64,000 nucleotides of DNA from Dichetophora obliterata (Eukaryota; Arthropoda; Insecta; Diptera; Sciomyzidae): assembly GCA_963920525.1 (NCBI GenBank), contig OY986436.1, positions 184,523,496 through 184,587,495 of the forward strand. Reading direction: 5' to 3'. This document shows positions 48,067-64,000 of this stretch, piece by piece; the first letter of the stretch is position 1; the number at the start of each line of letters is the position of its first letter. The notes beneath the pieces were generated by a model that ran no database searches, was not told the DNA's origin, and was given only the letters and a program-made list of their open reading frames with translations. Position numbers and translations under genes: made by a program.

Positions 48067-49008
48067 TCAATATATATAAAACTTATTTTTTGTGTAGAAA
48101 GTTTCTACTCTTCGAGCTCACCGCCTTTATTTATTTGTTTGTGTCCATGTATTCGCTCTGCTATGGCAAGTGGTAATTCATTGTTTAGAAATTCTTAGAG
48201 AATTTAGTTTTTGCTTTTATACTGTCAATGTTGTTTCATCGAAAAGTTACTGTTAATTCGATTTGCCTGTGTCTATTACGCCATACAGTGGCAAAATGGT
48301 TTTTTTAATACATAGATTGTATAATTCACAATTAAATTTTGAAAATTTACAATTGCATTGCAAAGCTGTATAGTAAGTAAATTCGACTTGCAGAATTTTT
48401 TGTATATACTCATAGCACCATCGATCAATGAAACTAGTTTTTTGTAATGTATTTCAAAATTTTAATTAATCAAAATTCGGCTCAAAAAATTCGGCTTTTG
48501 AATTTGCAAAAATAATTATATGAACACTTTTTGTATTTTGTTTTGCAGTTTTATTGTTCTGCACAGAGGTATTCACGTCAATTAATTGGTAAAGTCTATA
48601 AAAACGTAACAACGGCTGCTTAAGTCCTTATATTTATTAGCCTTAGCAAACGACGGCATTATATTTTACTTATAAATATTTCTAACTTTGTAGTGGTTGT
48701 TTTGACGTACGACAGAAGAAGTTATTCTATTATATCTTAGTCACAAACCAATGGCTTTTTTCGTATGCAGAGCCCCATCTACAGGAAACAAATTTTAAAA
48801 AGTTTGGATTAGAAATTACAAATTTTTCAATGATAAAAATATATTTATTTTAACAGACATCTCTTTCCCTCATTTTATTACACATTTCCGCAGTTCTACC
48901 ATATTTTAAAGGAAAATTTAAATAAGATCCTCAAAAACAAAAACATTTATACAAAATAAAATCCAGCATTTATGCAAAATAAAAAGTAACAGCGGGTATA
49001 TCAGCTAG
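48067..49008 (+). mobile_element. Small Helitron-like element
   Basis: The start TCAATATATATAAAAC follows an A, and the end AGCGGGTATATCAGCTAG precedes a T. Both resemble the Helitron at 27260-30641. The 942-bp interior is non-coding. The 5' border is less certain than the 3' one because TC...TATATA strings occur by chance in AT-rich DNA. Confidence 0.55.
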
Positions 49009-50170
49009 TGTAAAATAAAATTTTTGATCAACAATGTGTTTTTTTTTTTAAAATATGTTGATATACTAGTAGTACATAATTTTTTCTCATAGTTTTTTTT
49101 TTTTTGCATGTAATAAGGTACTAGGTTGCATTTTATCACTCAGTCAATTGGACCTTCATATAATTTTTTAATATTAAATTGATAAAGACATTTTTATATG
49201 GGTCTTTGAATAAAAAAGTTAGTCAACGATTTTGGCGATTTGTAACTGTGTACAAGACTTAAGTACAAGTTCTGCCCAAAATGAACAATTTCTGAAAATA
49301 ACAATTCCAAATGATGCAAGTCTTAATTATATTGTAATGCAAATCTTGCATTATTTTGAAATAAAATGATTTAAAATATTTTAAAAATGTCGTTATTCTT
49401 AAAATTTTATAATGTTTTGCAATAAAATTTACAGTTTTTATACTTCAACAACTTTTTACAATTTTGTTCTAACCCACTCCAAAACTACTCTGTCAACATG
49501 ATTACGTTGAGTGTCTTTGCAGAACTGTTGCGGCAATAATTTTAATTTGCAGTCATAAACCTAGGAAGGGTAACCCTTTGGACGACAATAAAAAACCATT
49601 GCTCTTCAGATGTGGTGCTCTTTTAGCAAAGCATTGGAATGGACGAGATCGAGCGTGTTAAAATATAAGCAATACTTATATGTACATAGCTAGCTTTATG
49701 TTAACTTATGCAACAAATCGTGTTTAAAGCTTATGTCACGTGATGCTACAAATCATAGCAACGCCAACAAACAACAAACAAATTCTTCACACACTAGAAC
49801 AGAAACATAGTAAAAAATGCCGCTCATTGTCACAGCCATAAAAACAACAATAATAGCGGAAAAGCCACTCAAACTAAGACAAGCTCTGGAGTTACAAAAA
49901 AAAAAAAAAATTAAACAAAGTAAGAATAAAAACACTGTTCAGACGACACAGAAGGGAAAAACCAACTAGCCACAAAGATCACGAATTCAAAACGCGAAAA
50001 CGTAAAACAAGAAGTTTTACTGAGCAAGCTGAAAATGGCTGAAATTTTCCTTGAATTGAATTGTGCTGCACTGATCAGCGTGCTGATCTCAAAAGTTTTT
50101 TAGGCAAATGAGATGCAGGTGGGCAACTCCAGATTCTAGAGTCTTATATTCTGTATAGTTTAACATGTAC
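49009..50170. other. Intron sequence without recognised feature
   Basis: AT-rich DNA with A/T runs. No coding or repeat structure identified. Confidence 0.55.
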
Positions 50171-50171
50171 T

Positions 50172-50586
50172 GCACTCAAAAATATTTGTGCGTAAATATT
50201 ACTAACTGCGTCCATTATACGAATTTTATTCGTTGATCAACCTACGAATGAATTTTTTCTACTAATATTATTTTTCATTCGTAAATAGTACGCAAGCATT
50301 AGTAAATGGAAGAAATTACGAAGTTAGATATTTTTACGAGAAATTGACAAATATTGTATTATTATTTATGTGCACACTGTCATTGTTTGCGAATATCATT
50401 AGTATATACAACGAATATATTCGTAGATACTACATTAAGTAGCAGTAACACTTTACGAATGAATTCGTAAGGATATCGCGATACAAATACTTTGTATATA
50501 GTACGAAAGTTCGTAGAATGTACGAATATGTTTTTGCGATTATCATTCGTAGAAATTTTACTAATAAATATTTTCAGTGTACGCAA
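50172..50586. repeat. Self-similar element rich in ATTCGTA/TACGAAT motifs
   Basis: At least nine copies of ATTCGTA or its complement occur in about 400 bp. The left edge CACTCAAAAATATTT and the complement of the right edge CACTGAAAATATTT suggest short inverted termini. The hAT element inserted just past the right edge. The superfamily is not assigned. Confidence 0.45.
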
Positions 50587-52283
50587 CAGGCCCGTAGCCA
50601 GAAATTAAGAGCCGGGCAGGCTGAGCCTCCAGTAAAAAATAAACAAATTTTTTTCATACATTTGAACATAAATATATATATGCATATTAACATATTTTCA
50701 AATGAATTTTTTATGTATTTACATGTTATTGAATGAGTTCATTGTTCAAATGTATATTTTAGTAGAAAAAAGTTAAGTATATTAACATATTAAATATAAC
50801 ATAAATGAGTTCAATGTTTGAAAGCGAATTTCTAATGTACTATATTGATTTCCACTACAGTCACAGCTCTGCTTTTTAATACAAAGGCAATCGTCTTAGT
50901 TTCTCATTAAATTTGCGAAGAATGGTTTCGGGACAAATTTTTCCCAAATAATGGCCTTCAAAAGCGATCAATGAAAATTCTCGCAGACGTATTGTAGTCA
51001 TCGATAATCTTTGAACTCTGTTGATTCGGTTTACACGGGAAAATGATGCTTCGCATACCGCCGTACTGTTGCCGAATGTTTCGATTGCACAAAACAAATT
51101 ATAAGTATCAGGAAACGCATTGCGCATTAGATACAATTCATTCAACGTATCAAAACTGATTGAATTTGGTTATGTTTTCTGATGCTCATCCCTTTTTTTG
51201 TCCAGATATTTTTTCGCGACAGACATCTCGGCATCAGAGGGTATTTTTAAGCCTATAGAACATAATATTTTTAAACTAGCCGGCTTCATTTCGTAAGCTG
51301 ATGACAATGCCAACAATATACGATCATTTTTGGTGAAACGCTTTTTTAATTTGAATATAATATTATCAACGATATCAAAATAAAGCCGGTTTAATTTCAA
51401 TAGAATATTCACTTCTCTCACCAAGTGATTGTTCTACTACTGAGTTTCCTAATAGATTCGATCGACGGTGCACTCTGCGTGATATAAAACCTTGTTATTT
51501 TAATTGCTTTTGATCAAAAGTACCACATTCAATCGCAAGCTATGTCTGCAACATCCATTATTTTCCTTTCAGCCTTTCCAAATTTGAATGCTCCCAATTA
51601 GTAGTTCTAGTTAGACTAATTAGACTAATTATTATTAGTAGATTGGGGAAAGTATGTATAACTATTTGAGAATGAATGCAAAGTATTCAGATTACAGGAA
51701 TAGGCGAAGACTGCTGACCTGGTACAGCCGCTTAAAGTTGAAAAATCCGAAATGCAGTCAGCTGGCCCTTGAATCATGATATAATTTCGAAATCCTCCCC
51801 ATTCATCCTCAAGTAGTTGCAAGTGTTTTTCCTAATCAGAACAGCAAACTGGGAGACACAAAAAGTGAAGAAATTGCTGGAAAAACGACTGCACCAACTG
51901 CAATTTCTTTTGTGTGTATATTTAGTTTAAGACACTTAAAATAATAAATTATCTGAAAAACTCGTTAAAAAAATCTTGAAAACAATTAATATAACAACAT
52001 TCTATATACTTTCACCAAAAATTAACTTTCTTTACAATTTTTTGCCAGCTATTATTGGCAATGACTTGTGAAATTTTGTTTTCTTAATTTTCAGCTGTCA
52101 AATGAAAGTGCTGCCATATTTTTGGCGTATGCTTACGTTTATAACTTACGTCTAATTACACTGTGATCAACTGTGAAATAAACGAGGGCAGTTGTAAAAG
52201 CATACGGAAATTTGGTTAGGGCAGGCTCGACGGATTCTAGGGCAGGCTAAGCCTGCCCTAGCACCATACTAGCTACGGGCCTG
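50587..52283 (-). mobile_element. hAT transposon with perfect 8-bp target duplication
   Basis: The termini CAGGCCCGTAGC (50587) and the exact complement GCTACGGGCCTG (52272-52283) enclose 1697 bp. GTACGCAA stands immediately outside both ends (50579-50586 and 52284-52291). An 8-bp duplication with CAG...CTG ends defines the hAT superfamily. The coding sequence is on the minus strand and 5' portions of the transposase are missing or unreadable, so the copy is internally deleted. Confidence 0.93.
50876..51470 (-). pseudogene. hAT transposase C-terminal part
   Basis: From about 51470 down, a segment in another frame reads RRSNLLGNSVVEQSL. After a frameshift it continues VREVNILLKLNRLYFDIVDN, ILLALSSAYEMKPA and VAKKYLDKKRDEHQKT, ending at a stop (51170). 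It resumes in the same frame as LNELYLMRNAFPDTYNLF, TFGNSTAVCEASFSRVNRI and LSMTTIRLREFSLIAFEG. The last two blocks are the hAT C-terminal dimerisation domain of the ZMYM1/TTF-zinc-finger-like transposase group. One nonsense codon and one frameshift break it, and the N-terminal BED/zinc finger and most of the catalytic domain are absent. Confidence 0.85.
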
Positions 52284-52291
52284 GTACGCAA

Positions 52292-52579
52292 ACGTTTGTT
52301 AAAGCATTCGTGCAACACCTATATTCTATTTATGTTTACTGCGATTCATTAACTGACCTTTCAGGTAAGTCATATGACGTGTCACTAAAAAAATGCCTTG
52401 ATCTAGACCATCTACAGTTTCCAAAAATTTTTTGTAATTTACTCAATGTATTAAAAATAAACTGTAGCCCACCTCAGGCCAAAATCAGCCACAAAATATT
52501 TCTCTCACTCTATACATCATGCCACCAAAACAATATGCAAAAAACCAACAGTATTTGAACAAAACAAAATAAAACTTAC
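52292..52579. other. Intron sequence next to the cadherin exon
   Basis: Nothing recognisable. Contains the donor-side intron of the exon ending at 52580. Confidence 0.55.
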
Positions 52580-53082
52580 CCTAAACACCAAACTCGAGCT
52601 GGTAAACGTCGGCCGATTGTCATTCAAATCCAACACCTCAACACGCAGCAGTCGAATCGACTGCTTTGGCGGATTCCCACCATCGGTAGCAGCCACAGCT
52701 AAGCGATAAATACTGCGCTCCTCATGGTCCAGCACCAAGCGCGTTCGAATAACTCCCGTGCTGGCGTCAATGGCAAAAAGACCGTAACCATCTGAATCAC
52801 GACCCTTCAGTATCGAATAAGTGATCGATGCATTGTTGCCATTATCACGATCAACGGCACGAATTCGTACAACTTCGGTACCGGGCGGTTGTTCTTCGCG
52901 TACGCTGACCACATCCTCCTGCGGATCAACTATGTCCGGCGCATTGTCGTTTACGTCGGTGATGTGAACTTTCACTGGAACGCGAGCGCTGCGATATGGG
53001 GTGCCCTGATCGCGCGCCTCCGCCACCAGATCGTACAAAGGGCGCAACTCACGATCGAGCGGCTCGCGGGTAATGATTTCAC
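52580..53082 (-). CDS. ds: Probable dachsous-type giant cadherin, first visible coding exon (partial gene)
   Basis: This internal exon encodes about 167 residues of extracellular cadherin repeats. Reading on the minus strand, it has a tail of one repeat (DREP/LDREL, then DVNDNAP) and a complete repeat running from VREEQPPGTEV through DRDNGNNA and LDHEE to DLNDNRPTF. These are Ca2+-binding motifs of classical cadherin repeats. The acceptor is a pyrimidine tract plus CAG before base 53082, and the donor is AGG|GTAAG after 52580. The exon starts with the last two bases of a codon and ends in phase 0, which matches the exon at 24953. No signal peptide, membrane segment or start codon is present, so upstream exons lie outside the window or are unrecognised. 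In flies Dachsous is a membrane protocadherin that binds Fat in planar polarity and Hippo growth control. The ds assignment rests on recalled similarity, strongest in the two left-hand exons; another Fat-like cadherin is the alternative. Confidence 0.9.
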
Positions 53083-56000
53083 CTGAAAAATAGCATATAA
53101 AAAGAAAGAGACAAACAATTAAAAATTGTACAAATGCTAAAAACAATCAATTAATTTACATAAAACTGTAGTGTTAAAGACAAGGAAAAGAGAAAAAAAA
53201 GAGTGACAGCTGATCATCTTGACATGATCGCTTTAGGTATTTGGCTGCAACCTTAAAATTCCTTTTTATCGTTTTTGGAAGCCAGTTGAACTCTGGGTCA
53301 ATGTGCAGCACTGTCTTAAAGCGTCTATGAAAGCATTTCTTTTCTTTTCCCTTGATTTTGATTTATTTTCATGAAAATTAGGTTGATCGTGTACATCGAT
53401 CACTTGGCTCAAATACAAGCTGAGGCAAAACATAGCACATGAAAATGACAAAACATTGTTGTTGGACAATGAGCCGCGCTTTTCAATCAAGCGGAACTAA
53501 ATGAAAATTTGTGCAAATTAAAAACTAAAAAAGTCGCTGTTGCTTTGTCTTCATTTGTATTTGTCATGTCTTTTGTTTTTTTTAAGAAAACTGCTGACAA
53601 CTGTTGGTTTTGTTCTATACCTTGTTTGGGTAGAAATTTGGGTCACTTTAACCACTCCCAATTGATGAATGGCAGTTAAGACAGCAGCGTGTAGTTAAAA
53701 TTAATATCAACAGCTGCTAGTTGGCAGTGTGGGAAAATATTTGCCTTTGGCAAATTGCAGTTCTTTCCGATTTTAATGATTTTAATATTTTTGCAACACA
53801 GACTGAAATATTAATGTTGGTTTTGTATATATCTAAATATTCTATTTTATTCTGTACCGAGATATTTGATTCAAACGAAAATATGCCAAAATAAGCAATG
53901 ATGAGAAATCTCTATGTAACTTTTGATGTATTAGCATTTCTGATGCTTCCGTGCTGGAGAATGAAAGATTATTGATATTGCTTGCATTTAAGTTAGATGG
54001 AAATATGATTAATCTTAATTTTCTTTTCAATTTTCCGGAGATAAGTAATAAAAAATAAATCACCTTGTAGTTAGTTCAATTATATACCCGAGAAACATTT
54101 TCATTTCAATAAAGTAGCTGATATATGTCCGGTGCCTGAGTAGGTAAGATTTCGCCCTCTGAACCGATAGAAATGCTAGTTCTATAACACTGCTAGTGTA
54201 TTGACACAAAATATGAATTTTTTCTCGGGACCTATTTGCTGAAACTTGTTTGAATTTGGCTTAATATCAATGTGCGATTAACTTTTTTTTTATAAATATC
54301 GCAGGTTTTCGTTACTACTCGTAGCTTTTAAAAATGAAATTGTGTCTGAAGCTCGGAACTTTTGTGCCTAAGTAGTTTGGCACGGACACATATTGGTTCA
54401 CGAGATGTAAACTAACTCCAACTGAAATCTTCAAAAAGATTTTAAACGTATTGAAAATGAAAAAAAAACGACTTTATATTCCGTTTCTTTACATATCTTC
54501 CAGAGAATATTAGTTTATATCAAATTTTTTCCAATTTCATTTTCGGGACGTGCATTCAAGGTCTGAACTTATGGCCAACTTGATTAAAGATTTTCACGAC
54601 TTATTGGAAAATAAATCACATTGGGAAAAATTTGTCTACAGTGTTTATCTACGGATAAAAATAGTTACCTAAACTCAGTGGCGTAGATAGCTTTTGACTG
54701 AGGGGAGGTGTCTGTAAAAAATATCATAATCTTAAAAAAGTATACCTCTGAGTACTTGATTACATGGATGTTCAGTGAAGCCGAATATCATGCTTCACAT
54801 GCGGCTTCATTTTTCGATGTCTCAAAAAATTAAGGGCTTTTGAATTGAATCGAAACAACACCGAATTTCTGGAAACTACACATGTCGCTATATTTTTAAT
54901 AATTTTTGACCGATTTAGAAATATTTAACACTAAACTAAATCAAATTTTGATCACTTTCTTGAAAAAAAGAAAAACGTTAGGCAAAACATATACATTTGG
55001 ATTTGTGGTTAAATTAAAATTAGAATCAATTCACAATAACGTGAGATATTTGGTAATGCTTCCATTGCTCTGGGTGGGGTCCATACCCGCAGATCCTCCC
55101 CATATCACTGGCACGCCAGTGCCACTCAGTGAACACAATAGTTTAATTTGCCATCTTGTTACATCGTTTTTTTCAGTTATTTCAAATCTCTCCGACCACT
55201 TGTTGTTGACATTTTCCTTTTCAATTTTGTTTTTTGAGACATGCTCCATTTTTTAACCTTTCTTTCTTTTATAAGGGGTATTCACGATTCAGTGCACTTG
55301 CCAGTGTAAGTAATAGAAATGTAAAATGAATATTTTTTGTGAAAATTGACCTGAAATATGACCATTGAATGCATATTTCTTAAATAAAACCTAAACTATA
55401 AGAGATGGAAGAACTTGGTGTAAATAACAGTTTTCGCTATCTCTTAGGGATACCCTACAATAAGCTTTTTTTTATGTTACATATGTGAATATATATTGTG
55501 ATGGTGAAATTGCTAACAAATAGTAAATTTTTAAATGTTGTCGTTTTTTTGACATCAAACTTATGACGATATTTTTAAAACTGTAGCTTTTCTCAGTACA
55601 ACGTATATTCGTATGAAAAGTTGTTGGTTAACACTGAGCGGCGAATTGAAAATAGGAATAGCGTCGATTTTTTCCACTTTCTACGCTCATCTGAGAATGC
55701 AAACGAACTCATATCACAGTGTAGTTCAAAAGGCTAAAGTGAAAAAGTCAAATTTCGACCACTGACGAACTCTAGTTTACATACCTATTTATGTAGCTAC
55801 GTTTAATAAATAGAAAATTGGTTTCTTGCAAAAAAAAAAAAAATATCATATCATAAATCTTCGAATTATACATAAAATTTTTTGCTATGAAATTGCTCAA
55901 AAGAAAAAAAATTTATATAATCAAAAATTCTTCCTCATGTTTTTGTAATACGGGGTAATATGAGTTGAAGTTATCGAATTTTAGTAATAATTTTCTTAAA

Positions 56001-56539
56001 AACTTAACTTAGCAGAGTTTTAAAAAAAATGTACTAAACAAAATGCAATGTTTCTTGCATTAAAAGTTGGCAAATAGTATTTAGCTTTTAAACAAATGTA
56101 AATAGATAAAAATCGGTTCATTAGTTTCTTAGTTATATGCAAAATACTGAGGAAGAAATTTTTTGGTTTTATCGAAATATTGAATTTTTTGTCAAAAACT
56201 CTTTAAGCCATTTGCGCAATAATTTGGCATTAGTTCATTAGTACAAAAATTCATGTTTTAAATAGTAGAATCAGAAATAAACGTGTCCCGGGAGCTTTTA
56301 AAAAAATGTTGAACAAGTGGGACGGTCCAACCTTCACTCTGTCTGCCACCTTTCTTGTGGTCCCTAAGCCAAAAACACAAAAAATATAAAATACCATTGC
56401 TTGTGTACACAAAAACGTGATGAGACCAATATTTTACATGACTAAAATTTTTCGTGACGTGACTCGAAAATGTTTACCCTCAATGCAGACTATTTTAAAG
56501 AGGTTTTTTGTGTCTTCACAAGTAATACTTATAGTTCCC
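53083..56539. other. Upstream intron (or flank) without recognised gene
   Basis: No further cadherin exon is readable. A hAT-like end CAGTGGCGTAGATAGC stands at 54675-54690 but no matching partner was found. The rest is AT-rich DNA. Confidence 0.5.
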
Positions 56540-57592
56540 CTCCCTTTTCAGGAATACACATTATAATTAATCATATCCAAATAACGCGTGATATCCAATG
56601 CGATTAAAGAAATTGATCCAAATAAAGGACCCGGCCCAGACCTGTTACCCCCGCACTTACTAGTCCGATGTTTAGACACACTTATCATGCCATTATATAT
56701 AATATTTAACAAATCCCTGCTCCAAGGATCTTTTCCATCGTATTGGAAGATATCACACCTAACACCAATATATAAAAATGGTGATAAAAGATTTGTTGAA
56801 AACTATAGCGGAACCACCATATTCCAAGCTATTCCAAAATTGTTCGAAAAAAATTATATGCGCAAAACTAACACCTATTATATATCCTTTACTCAATGAA
56901 CAGCAACATGGTTTCCGTAAAGGTAGATCAACCACAACAAATCTAATGACTATGATCTCTGACGTTTTAAGTAAAATGGAAAAGGGACATCAAGTGTAAG
57001 CAATATACACCGACTTTAGTAAAGCTTTTGATCGTGTCGATCATGAAATCTTGGCTTTCAAATTGAAAAAGATTGGTATCTCAGGATCTTTGCTCAATTG
57101 GCTGAAGTCCTATCTCCACGACAGGTTCCAATTCGTAAAATTCAAGGTACCTTATAAAAACAGATTTTATTTACATCCGGCGTACCACAAAGAAGTCACC
57201 TTGGTCCACTTCTCTTTAATATTTTTATATCAGACCTATCTCATATTCTTTGCGATATCCCACATCTAATGTATGCAGACGACCTAAAAATGTACCATGC
57301 TATTAAATCGGAACAAATGTAATTTACTTACATTCGAAACTGTCATCTCTTGAGCACTGGTGCAATCAAAATAAAGTTTATCTTAATGTTCAGAAATGCT
57401 GCGTAATAACCTTCTCCCGTAAAAATTTAGTAACAAATGATAGTTACTTCCTTAATAGCATCGAACTTGAAAGAGTCAACCATATTTTTGATCTTGGTGT
57501 AGCCTTGGACAACAATTTGTATTTCAACTTACATTATAATAAAATTGTATCTAGGACCAGCAAACTTATAAAACGACGTGCAAAAGAGTTTT
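56540..57592 (+). pseudogene. Non-LTR retrotransposon reverse transcriptase fragment
   Basis: A truncated RT domain reads PNKGPGPDLLPPHLL and FPSYWKISHLTPIYKNGDKR. After a frameshift near 56840 come HGFRKGRSTTTNLM, IYTDFSKAFDRVDHE and LLNWLKSYLHDR. Another frame gives SGVPQRSHLGPLLFNIFISD (Gly of PQG changed to Arg) and MYADDLKMY. Later pieces are KCCVITFSRKN, DLGVALDNNL and KIVSRTSKLIKRRAKEF, after which the sequence passes directly into the TTA repeat. At least four frameshifts and stops are present. It is similar in type to the LINE at 41.1-44.6 kb. Confidence 0.82.
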
Positions 57593-57598
57593 AGATTA

Positions 57599-64000
<6,402 letters not shown>

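Noticed and set aside
54675..55125. Possible hAT MITE starting CAGTGGCGTAGATAGC
   Set aside because: The candidate right end (GGCACGCCAGTG) matches only partly and no 8-bp target duplication is present.

Overview
The window looks like AT-rich nuclear DNA from a fly, probably a higher (brachyceran) fly and plausibly a tephritid-type fruit fly. The reasons are GT-AG introns, a very large cadherin gene closely resembling Drosophila dachsous, and a dense load of insect transposons including a DD41D ('rosa'-type) mariner, a group first described in tephritids. The species assignment is inference. There are no bacterial features. The only host gene I can support is a minus-strand giant cadherin (probable dachsous, ds). 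Four consecutive coding exons are visible, in transcription order 53082-52580, 24953-23699, 6898-6398 and 6230-5858. Their splice phases join perfectly into about 877 codons: one partial cadherin repeat, six complete ones and another partial one. The introns are about 27.6 kb, 16.8 kb and 167 bp, and the gene continues beyond both edges. Everything else lies in, or presumably in, its introns. Left intron part (1-5857): a decayed, intron-bearing plus-strand gene of a multicopy DDE-transposase-like family (1-2160), a minus-strand R1/Jockey-group LINE fragment (3145-3755) and a minus-strand mariner fragment (3900-4640). 16.8-kb intron (6899-23698): a mariner fragment, two self-similar elements with hAT-like CAGAG starts, a duplicated 325-bp MITE, a piggyBac-type MITE flanked by TTAA, a 5'-truncated LINE (12378-14985), a Harbinger-type MITE flanked by TAA, a pogo-type MITE flanked by TA, a 2.2-kb palindromic element interrupted by a LINE with a 15-bp target duplication, a Helitron-like 3' end and a 1.2-kb foldback element. 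27.6-kb intron (24954-52579): a nearly complete Jockey LINE (about 26.2-34.6 kb) whose ORF1 is interrupted by a 3.4-kb Helitron with exact A|TC...CTAG|T borders, a decayed DD41D mariner with its terminal repeats, a further LINE (41.1-44.6 kb) carrying its own insertion, a small Helitron-like element, and a hAT element with a perfect 8-bp target duplication. Upstream intron part (53083-64000): mostly unrecognised sequence, a LINE fragment (56.54-57.59 kb), and then about 6.4 kb of almost pure (TTA)n that runs off the right edge. The main interest is the layering of transposons, which can be ordered in time by nesting, the cadherin's unusual repeat architecture, and a recurring class of intronic elements built from one short motif repeated in both orientations.
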